Assembly (NCBI GenBank): GCA_029204225.1 | Contig: CM055106.1 | Span: 19,876,390 to 19,940,389 of the forward strand | Length of the DNA: 64,000 bases | Direction: 5' to 3' | From: Diphasiastrum complanatum | Taxonomy: Eukaryota > Streptophyta > Lycopodiopsida > Lycopodiales > Lycopodiaceae | Part shown: in pieces, positions 55,827 to 64,000 of the stretch | How positions within the stretch are numbered: the stretch's first letter is position 1 | How the letters are laid out: each line of letters begins with the position of its first letter | Position numbers and translations under genes: made by a program | Notes under the pieces: model-generated | Told to the model about the DNA's origin: nothing | Database searches by the model: none | The model's input: the letters and a program-made list of their open reading frames with translations, nothing else

Positions 55827-56785
55827 TGTTGGAAAGAGGTGTGTGAAAAAATAGGTCGAATAAAATTTGAATAAAAAAAATTGGAATGACAAGAATTAAA
55901 AACTTATTGTATGCAGCAGAATAAACTATCTTTCTCTTTCTTTATGCATGAGTACGCCTATCAATTTCGAACAAAACAATAGTGATAGAAATCACGTTCA
56001 ATATTATAATAACTAACTTTGAAATCATTAGTACTATAGTGATTACGTAGCCAAACATTAAGCACTGAATTATCAGACAAATAATCAGTTGCAAAGAACT
56101 ACAAAAATGCATACATTCTAATTCGAACCTGAATGCAATAAGAAGATAGCATTGATTCAGTATGAAAATGAAACAGATGTAAATGAGTACAACAAGTTGC
56201 GAATCAAAGTCGCGTACTCTAGGCTATCTCTGAGCGACTAAATATAAGTCTAAATTAAGCACAATGCTGATAAGCAATAAGCGCAATAACAATCAGTAAT
56301 CAACTTTAAAAAAGTGAGCTAGAATGCTCAAGAGTGTCCAAGCTCGCAGGCTTGAGAGAGAGAATGCTAACTATTCAATACTTGATAATTAATTTGCATC
56401 TTTTTTAATGTAGGAATATGAACAGCTATTTATACTAAGTGATTAGGTCATCAAATGCGTCATCCAGTTGGCTGTGATGTGCTGACATCCATCCAGTTAG
56501 GACTTCTCAAAAATTACTTGCTGATGAATTAATGCAAGTCAGTGGCTTTGGTTGTAAATAGTCTGTCTACAGATTTGAACGTAAACTGTCATGCAAAAAA
56601 AATACAAAAAATGCGAAGGTCTTCGCCAATGTCATTTCTTAATATTTGAGGCATCTGACATTTTGCACGAAAATCTCGAAAATGTTGACATTGTGAGCCA
56701 TTTTTGAGTAGTTATGCAGATTGTGTAAAAACATGAATAAATCTGTAGATCTAGATAAAAGCTGGTTGAAGATTATGAAGAGAAT
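55827..56785 (-). repeat. 5' LTR of copia B3
   Basis: Aligns with the solo LTR 22308-23512 in inverse orientation: TATAAATAG (56426-56434), CGCTCAGAGATA, GGCTACGTAATCAC, GTGATTTCTATCACTATTG. It ends CTTTCCAACA at 55827. The start is blurred near 56785 where A-family sequence begins. Only a short CT run is present. Confidence 0.78.
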
Positions 56786-56792
56786 CGAGTCA

Positions 56793-56806
56793 GCACTCCG
56801 ATACCA
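56793..56806 (-). other. A-family primer binding site next to A2 LTR
   Basis: TGGTATCGGAGTGC on minus, one base after the LTR end, with the same one-base G spacer as in A1. Its presence beside the downstream LTR of A2 is unexpected. Confidence 0.7.
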
Positions 56807-56807
56807 C

Positions 56808-57844
56808 TGACGAGAATCATGAGAAAAAAAATTCACGAAACATTCGCGACTCTCCTTCAAGATTCGGATGGAGTTCAGAGGCGTTCGCTGAACACTGCCA
56901 GCTGAAACACTCCTACAATCCTCCAGAGGGTAGTCAGGTACTATTGATCTACGTTTATAAAACTAATATAGCATTCAACTTCATCTCAACTAAGGTGCAG
57001 AATTTAAGGGAAACAAGAAAACTCAGACATATTAAAATAAACAGCATAAGCATTCGACATTCAAGATCAGACACAACCAAAAAATAATCTATATTGATTT
57101 TCTCTGGTTTCTTTAGGGCACTGCATGCGAATCCACGCAGTGCATTGGCATGAGAGAAGCACGGTTTTCTCACGAGTAGTAGTCTTGCTTTACTAGCGGA
57201 CAATCAAATCTTCTAATCCTAGACATAATTGTCTTCTCACACGCAGGCGGAACTTCTGTCTGTGTTCGTCTTCTGCTTACTAGCACCAGACTCCTTGTCT
57301 TTTTTTTTTCTTATACTTGGTTACACACTGTGTATCCTATTGATATATGTCAAGTATTATTCAGTAAGTATAGTCTCTCTATGCAAATCTAAGATTAGAG
57401 TGATTAACCATCTACAACTAGCCAGAGAATTACAAGAGTGGCAGTTTAGCCATGACCTAGGGAGTATCTGTTGACATTATGCCATCAAGTCAGATCTCTA
57501 TACTTCTGGTACTTGCGTGATCTCTGGTGGTACTCCTTGGAGCGTGAGGACAGAACAGGTTTTGTTTCCAACGTTGGTTTTGTTTACCTCATTCGTCTTT
57601 TTCTCGTATAGGATCGCAAGGGAATCTCGTTCGTGGATCGTTCGTGTTCGCGAACCATTGGTCTTCGCCTTCGTTGACTTTCGTGTTCACGAAACTCTTT
57701 GTGTTTCATCTCTTCAGTGTTCGAGTTCGCGAAGATGCCCGTCATTGTCTTCGTTGACTTTCGTGTTCGTGAAGCTCGTCGTGTTTCATGTTGAGAGGGT
57801 GTAAGCTAGCAAGGCTTTGTGTTTAGAAACACTTTGTTTCTTCA
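56808..57844 (-). repeat. LTR of copia A2 (downstream)
   Basis: 1037 bases, TGAAGAAACAAAG to GATTCTCGTCA on minus. Similar to the A1 LTRs throughout, but with an extra 80-base direct duplication (CTTCGTTGACTTTCGTGTTC at 57669 and 57749). Confidence 0.88.
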
Positions 57845-57855
57845 GCTCCCTCTCA
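57845..57855 (-). other. Polypurine tract of A2
   Basis: TGAGAGGGAGC on minus, identical to that of A1. Confidence 0.85.
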
Positions 57856-58602
57856 AAGCATGGTAGCCTTATGATCCCGAGACTGTTCCTTTGCCTCTCA
57901 AAGAGTCCTTTGTCTAGAGCCTTTGTGAAGATGTCAACAGCCATATTTTTTGTTCCAATGAAAGTGGTGTGCATCATCTTCTTCTCAATCAGATTCCTGA
58001 TCAAGTGATACTTAATCGCAATGTGCTTCATCCTAGAATGGAACTCGGGATCCTTCGTGAGGTGTATTGCAGAGGTGTTGTCCATTTGCAAGACCAGTGG
58101 CTCGCTCCTTGTTTCACCTAATTCGTCCGGGAACTGTCTTAGCCAAATTTATTTCGTTGGCCATCTTTGTTACTGCTACGTAATCTAATTCGCAGGAAGA
58201 CTGGGCTACAATGGTCTGCTTCTTGCTAACCCAGAACTCTGCTACTCCTGATGTGATGGTGCATCCTCCTGAAACGCTTTTACAGTCATCCCTGAGAGAT
58301 GCCCAGCTGGCGTCACTGTAGGAAAGTATCCTGAGACTTGCATCATGACAATAACACAAGCCATAATCCCTTGTTAATTGAAGATATTGCAAAAGTCATT
58401 GCGCAATCTTCCAATGTGTCGAGCCTGGATTTGTGCAGAATTGGCTCATCTTGAATACTGCATAAGCAATATCAGGACGTGTGTTGTCTACAAGGTACAT
58501 CAGTGAACCTATCAGCCTTCTATAGGGAGTGAGCTGCATCTGTTCTCTTTCTTCCTCAGTCTTTGGACAATCGTCATTTGTTAGCACCATTCCTACGAGC
58601 AT
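57856..58602 (-). pseudogene. A2 RT thumb and RNase H
   Basis: RRLIGSLMYLVDNTRPDIAY, then FWVSKKQTIVAQSSCELDYV, QMDNTSAIHLTKDPEFH, RMKHIAIKYHLIRNLIEKKM and DIFTKALDKG in three frames (breaks near 58395 and 58100). Better preserved than A1: there is Trp where A1 has stops. Confidence 0.87.
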
Positions 58603-58668
58603 TGGAGTGTTCGCTCCTTTGCAGTTCAGAATCCCAAAGTCCTCTAGGATCTTCTGGGTGTATCTGGA

Positions 58669-59483
58669 CTAGTGAAGGTATAACTTGCCTTCCTCATAGT
58701 CCCTTTTAATTTGTAAGCCTAGGTAACACCTAGCTTCTCCCAGATCCACTTTCTTGAAATGTTTTGAGATTTTTGTCTTTACTTCAGCAATTAGCTGCTC
58801 ACTCCTGCAAAGTATCAGAGCGTCGTCCACATATATAGCCACTATGATGATCTGCCCATTTGTAACTTTGACATACACATTGGAGTCGGCCAACAGAGGC
58901 TTAAATCCCAATGATTTCAAGGCTTGATCCTTTTTCTTATACCATTGTCGGGCTGATTGCTTCAGACCATAGATGCTTCTATGCATTCTGCATACATAGT
59001 CAGGAAGTGAATTTGAGACAAATCCTGGAGGTCGATCCATGTAGACCTCTTCGTCTAATTTGCCATGCAAGAAGGCCGTCTTCTCGTCCACAATGTGGAT
59101 CCTGAGGTCATAAGATGCTGCATATGCGAACAACAACTGTAGGGACAAATGTTTGACAACAAAAGAGAAGGTTTCAGAATAGTCAATACCGTATCTCTGA
59201 GAGAAACCCTTCGCTACCAGTCTTGTCTTGTATTTCGTCACACTCTCGTCCGGTCCATATTTGAGTTTGAAAACCCATTTGCATTTGATAGTCTTGCGTT
59301 TATGAGGTAATGGCTCCACGTCCATACCTGGTTCTTCCTCATGGACTCCATCTCTTCGTTCATGGCTTGGATCCATTTGTCCTTTTCTATACTTTCAATC
59401 GCCTCCTCGAATGTCTGTGGTTTGCCACTGAACCGGCAGAATTCTTTTGATGTGAAAGATGAGCTGCTTGGCACAAATCTCAC
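58669..59483 (-). pseudogene. A2 copia reverse transcriptase
   Basis: A 235-codon open frame (59376-58669): CKWVFKLKYGPDES, RLVAKGFSQRYGIDYSETF, HIVDEKTAFLHGKLDEEVYM, YGLKQSARQWYKKKDQALKS, AIYVDDALILCRS. YVDD is intact. The upstream piece 59483-59238 has EKDKWIQAMNEEMESMRKNQ and is joined by a frameshift. Confidence 0.88.
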
Positions 59484-59751
59484 TGGTGCTCTTTGTGGTC
59501 TTGTCGACCTTCTAGGAGATCCACCCGGAACAGCTATGCCTTTGCCCTTGTCTGCTCTACTTGGTCCAGAACTATCTTGGTTTACAAGAACTGTGGCGGC
59601 AGGCTGCCTCTCGAATCTCTCTTCGTCTGATTCGTCACTCGAATGGGAGACGACTCAAAAATCTTCATTTTTGTATTCGTCCTCTGCTCCCTCTAACGTT
59701 GGCTGCAGGTCATAGTACTGTCTTTCCAAAACTTCATAGCTAACAGGGACT

Positions 59752-60264
59752 TCATTGGCCCCTCACTGTTTTCACAGTGTTCGTGTCTGGCATGTAGATT
59801 CTGTAGTATGACGAATTATTATCATAACCTACCAAAAATCCTTGTTCGGATTTCTCATCAAGCTTCTTGCGAAGTTTATCAAGAATATGTGCATATGCTG
59901 CACAGCCAAATATTTTGACGTGAGATAGGTTGGGCTTTCGACCCCACCATAGCTCATGTGGTGTCATGTGAGGAACACTAGATTTACCTGTCCTGTTCTG
60001 GATGTATGCAGCTATAGCTACTGCTGCAGCCCACAGTGCCCTTGGAGCCTTCGAATAGGCCATCATGCATCTGGCTGCTTCCATTAAGGTCCGGTTCTTT
60101 CGTTCAGCAACACCATTGTGCTTCGGTGTGTAGGCTGCTGTTCTTTTGTGAATGATACCACAATCATTGCAAAAGTCAATGAAGAGATTCGAGATATATT
60201 TGCCACCTCGATCTGTTCTCATTTGCTTCGCCTTGCTGCCTGTGCATCTCTCAGCCCAATTCAC
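59752..60264 (-). pseudogene. A2 integrase, core and tail
   Basis: MRTDRGGKYISNLFIDFCND (second Asp), TPKHNGVAERKNRTLMEAAR (Glu), WAAAVAIAAYIQNRTGK, ELWWGRKPNLSHVKIFGCAA and KSEQGFLVGYDNNSS. One frameshift near 60290 separates it from the first Asp. Confidence 0.88.
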
Positions 60265-60300
60265 ATATTTTGTGAATTTATTGAGTGTTTCAAATTTATT

Positions 60301-61235
60301 CTAAATAAAATACACTCTAACAAGCCTGTTATAATCATCAATGAAGGTTATATAATATTTTAAACCTCCTACTGAGATCACGTTGAATGGACCGCAGATG
60401 TCAGAGTGCACCAGCTCCAGAATCTTTGTCGTTCTGTAGGAGTCTTTGATGAATGGTGTGCGTGACATCTTGCCTTTCAAACATGCATCACAGGTGGTCG
60501 AACTGGTTGCATTCGAGATGTTGTACCCTGTTATTGCTCCATGATGACTTGCCTGGTAGAGTGTCATTGAGTTCATGTGGCAGAGTCTTCTGTGCCACAG
60601 AGTGTCTGGCGAGTTGTCATGATTCTGATGCACCGGATTTGCAAGTAGGCGTACCTTCAGATGATATAGGTTCTCTTTTCTTCTTCCTTGAGCAACGAGT
60701 GTGCTGGTGCTGACATTAATCACATTGCATTCTTCGCTAGAAAACGTCACACGCATCCCTGCATCTGCTATTCTTGCTATAGAGAGCAAGTCTTGCTGCT
60801 GAGTTGGCATGAATAGAACATCTGTCTCTGCCATTGGTGTTGAGCCAGAGTGAACCAATATCGTTTGCTTGATGTCTGGATCCATCTCCAAGAACTATGA
60901 ATCTTTAGGGATCTGCACTTTTGAAATCAGACATGAGTCATCTTGATGTCACAAAGTGCGAGGTGGCTCCCGAATCCAAGATCACCTCATACGTGTCAGA
61001 CGTTGATGCTGCACACACATCTTCACAGATGTAGGCGGTCGAACAATTTTTGTTTGTGCTTACTTCACCCATCTTTGAGCTCTCAAGCTCCTCGACATAA
61101 GAACTATTATCATTCTCTTGTCTGTTTTGTGCTGATCTATTTCTTGGGTTCTAGCAGTAATCCATGGCTGCATGACCCTTCTTATGGCAATGGATACACT
61201 CAATATTGGGGTTGAGCCAGCAGGTATCTACTGTA
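60301..61235 (-). pseudogene. A2 zinc knuckle, protease and integrase start
   Basis: From 61235: HTVDTCWLNPNIECIHC with KKGHAAMDYC, protease VILDSGATSHFVTS, a frame break near 60900, LFMPTQQQDLLSIARIAD, complete zinc finger LWHRRLCHMNS with CDACLKGK, and VHSDICGPFN (first Asp). The finger is intact here but broken in A1. Confidence 0.86.
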
Positions 61236-61241
61236 TGCCCG

Positions 61242-61345
61242 TCATCGTCTTCGTTGACTTTCGTGTTCACAAAACTCGTCGTGTTTCGTGTCGAGAGGGT
61301 GTAAGCTAGCAAGGCTTTGTGTTTAGAAACACTTTGTTTCTTCAG
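61242..61345 (-). repeat. Stub of A2 5' LTR
   Basis: On minus it starts TGAAGAAACAAAG at 61345 and follows the downstream LTR to ATGACGGGCAT, where it jumps into the zinc-knuckle sequence (GGGCATACAGTAGATAC). Confidence 0.87.
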
Positions 61346-62329
61346 ATTAAAATATCGATTAGTCGATGAGTAGGAGAATAATCCAATAGATACTACGAAA
61401 CTAACGTAAGCTCATCATCCTTTGTTCGGCTTATTGATCATGTACTTTGGATAATTTGCATTGCTAGAAATGATGGATGATAGCATGCTTACTAAGGCTT
61501 TGATCATCAGTGATTGGTATAGCATTTGTGCCTCCCAAAGATAGTGGAAAGATTATACAGGAGGGCACTACCTCAAGAGCAGATGTGAACCGACATACAT
61601 GTATGCACTAGAATTACATCCTATCAGACACTTACAAGAGAAACTCATAACATTGTTGGATAGCCCAAGGATATCAAGAACTAGATTGTAAGAGAATATA
61701 CAAGATTTACCCCACAAATCTAGCCTATTTAGCTTACTGAAAGCTGGAACCTACATTAATCCCTAAGAAAACAAGAAATCTAATCCACCACTAAGATCCA
61801 CAACCACACACAAAGGAAATGGAAGGGCGAGATCATTAATGCATCAGTCAAGAAACAAGAATGATCAAGGAGCTCAAGAATGCACCAAAGCTCATGGAAG
61901 TCTTCTCATTTCAGCATGGAGTTGTTACATTTACAAAAACTTTCCTTCTACAAATGGGGAGTCTCTTAAATAAGCAAGAGCTCCTTAGGTGGCATCCTAG
62001 TGGCATTTACACATTTCACAAATTGCAAGTGGAATAATGCTCTCCACTAGAGGTCACCATCAAAAGGTGGCTCACTCTACTTTCTTTAAGAGGGTTTGAC
62101 TTGCATTTATTACATTAGTCTAAAAATACTAGTTCCTATGATGGTCATTCCATCTTTCGGAATTCACCATGAGGCTTACATAGTTCTTGATTGTCATTTT
62201 TAACTAGTACTTCTTGGCTCTCATACTCGGCTCTCAGTCTTCATTCATCTGAGTCTTCTCAGAGACCTCATCGGTCTAAGGTGAGAGGTGCTCTTGGGTA
62301 GCTCTGGCCGAGTATCTTGGGGGTTCGTC
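61346..62329. other. No gene seen
   Basis: About 1 kb without recognisable motif. The boundary with the LTR-like repeat downstream is not sharp. Confidence 0.45.
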
Positions 62330-62645
62330 AGAATCAGCCAACAGGGTTTTGTTTTAGGGCAAAAAGGCTTAGTTACCTTCCTTATTACATGCTGAAAATC
62401 CACCTAACTTCACAAAGGAAGTCAAATTTGCTATGTATTCCAAGCTCCCATAGTGAGAAGATAGAATACTTTTGGAGCTCATTGGCAATCTCAAGCTAGT
62501 TCACTACATTGCATTTTTGTGATCCAAATGAAACAAAATTGATTTCTACATCATTCTCAGTCTATAGGCCATACAGAAGGCTGTGGCTTGCATGTGTGGG
62601 CTCGGATTTCAATGTTGATCAATGCTTTTGATTGCTAATGCTCGT
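62330..62645 (+). mobile_element. LTR-like dispersed repeat (family D), plus orientation
   Basis: Inverted, diverged relative of 3430-3740: shared CTTATTACATGCTGAAAAT, CATAGTGAGAAGATAGAA, GATCAATGCTTTTGATTG. Limits uncertain. Confidence 0.5.
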
Positions 62646-63050
62646 TATTTGTCAAATTGTGTGAACTCAAGGGTGAAGGCATGTCCTAAGTTCTTAAAGG
62701 CCAAAAAATTTATTGGCTTATCATTCACATAAAGCAAGTCTTGAATCTTAAATGAAAATCAAATAAGACTTTAAATCAAAGTAGACTTGGAAACTAATAC
62801 TCGAAAACAATGCATCTTATAAATTCATTCACACAACAGCGGAAGCGATGGGGACCCCCCCCGAAAGGATTCTTTTCTTGTCATTATGCAAATCCAATTG
62901 GCCAATGCTAATTACATATACAATGGATTCCAATAGGGGTCTCAAAGTAGGAACATCAACTTAACATAGACTTAGTTCCTTTCAATGATCTTAATTCCAT
63001 ATCTAGCTTAATAGACGCATAGAAATTTCTTCATAAGTCTTAATCCTTCC
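62646..63050. other. No gene seen
   Basis: AT-rich sequence with a C run (CCCCCCCC) near 62856-62863. No coding motif. Confidence 0.45.
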
Positions 63051-63159
63051 GACATGCAATCATGTTGGATCTTACATTCTTGACATGCAATCAAAATGGA
63101 TCTTATATTCTTGACATGAAAACATGATGGTTCTTAGATTCTTGACATGAAACAGTTTG
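63051..63159. repeat. 31-bp tandem repeat, about 3.5 copies
   Basis: GACATG begins at 63051, 63082, 63113 and 63144, a constant period of 31. Units are like GACATGCAATCAAAATGG plus ATCTTATATTCTT. Confidence 0.88.
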
Positions 63160-63472
63160 AAGTGACATGCATGGTCATTAGGCCACAGAAGGCATGACAT
63201 GCAAGCTTCGAATATGACATGCAAGTTCTAGATCTGAAATGCATGGACATTAGGCCACAGATAGTCTGACATGCAAGCTTCAACATGCAAGCTTTAGATC
63301 TGACATGCATAGACAATAGGCCACGAATAGCCTGACATGCAAGCTTCAAACATGACATGCAAGCTCTAGATCTAACATGCATAGACAATAGGCCACAGAT
63401 GGCATGACATGCAAGCTTCAGATCTAACATGCATGGACATTAGGCCACAGATAGCCTGACATGCAATGGTAT
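63160..63472. repeat. About 72-bp tandem repeat, five copies
   Basis: GGCCAC anchors lie at 63181, 63253, 63319, 63391 and 63443 (spacings 72, 66, 72 and 52). Units combine GACATGCAAGCTT, AGATCTGACATGCATGGAC and TTAGGCCACAGATAGCC. The Cys/Met/His-containing minus-strand frame through it is a repeat artefact. Confidence 0.9.
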
Positions 63473-63533
63473 TGATCAACCATTCTTACATATGGATAAT
63501 AGAACCAAGAGGCATACCATGGTTTCAGGAGAA

Positions 63534-64000
<467 letters not shown>

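Larger units (their letters stand above)
56808..61345 (-). mobile_element. Copia element A2, 5'-deleted
   Basis: The downstream LTR, PPT, RNase H, RT, integrase, protease and second zinc knuckle are present. Upstream of the knuckle, gag, leader, PBS and most of the 5' LTR are missing. Only about 104 bases of LTR start remain (61242-61345). No target duplication (ACCAC and GATTA). Confidence 0.85.

Noticed and set aside
63134-63430. 98-codon Cys/Met-rich minus frame that looks like a repeat protein
   Set aside because: Runs through the 72-base tandem array; its periodicity is that of the DNA repeat and there is no start context or flanking gene structure.

Overview
This window looks like nuclear DNA of a land plant, and almost all of it is transposable-element sequence. 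The evidence is several Ty1/copia and Ty3/gypsy LTR retrotransposon families with tRNA-iMet-type primer binding sites, AT-rich DNA between them, long GA/CT microsatellites, and GT-AG introns of 80 to 95 bases in the one non-retroviral gene. The species cannot be named from the sequence. I see no intact single-copy host gene, no rRNA, no tRNA gene and no CRISPR array.

Left part (1 to 16 kb): AT-rich DNA with microsatellites and a 77-base tandem repeat leads into a decayed gypsy element on the minus strand. That element is cut in its integrase by a complete copia element, called A1 here (5887-12129). A1 has both LTRs, a PBS, a PPT and a target-site duplication. A relic of another copia family (D) follows at 14.8-16.1 kb.

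Middle (16 to 34 kb): a minus-strand copia element B1 keeps its 3' LTR and all of gag-pol in decayed form. Next comes a second B fragment (B2) interrupted by a B-family solo LTR with a recognisable target-site duplication (22303-23517). B2 then abuts the 3' end of a minus-strand gypsy element H. H is unusual: between its integrase and its PPT/3' LTR lies an extra, decayed coding region of about 2.4 kb. A plus-strand copia element F1 truncates H.

Centre (34 to 43 kb): a decayed four-exon gene (34474-36760, minus) encodes a coiled-coil and RNase-H-like, transposase-like protein with a zinc-binding-type CxxC. It is the least retroviral and most interesting coding unit here. It is followed by F2 (gag-protease intact), a 16-base minisatellite, a 181-base GA tract and two GC-rich hairpins.

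Right part (43.8 to 64 kb): F3 (two LTRs, minus strand, rearranged), copia element E (plus, truncated), a mosaic of short element fragments, an unrecognised decayed coding region, B3 (internally deleted) and A2 (second copy of the A family, minus). The window ends in 31-base and 72-base tandem repeats and another GA tract.

Relative ages follow from nesting: gypsy G1 is older than A1, B2 is older than both the solo LTR and gypsy H, and H is older than F1. Nearly every element carries stops and frameshifts. Many of the stops are C-to-T or G-to-A changes, as expected of methylated, silenced copies.
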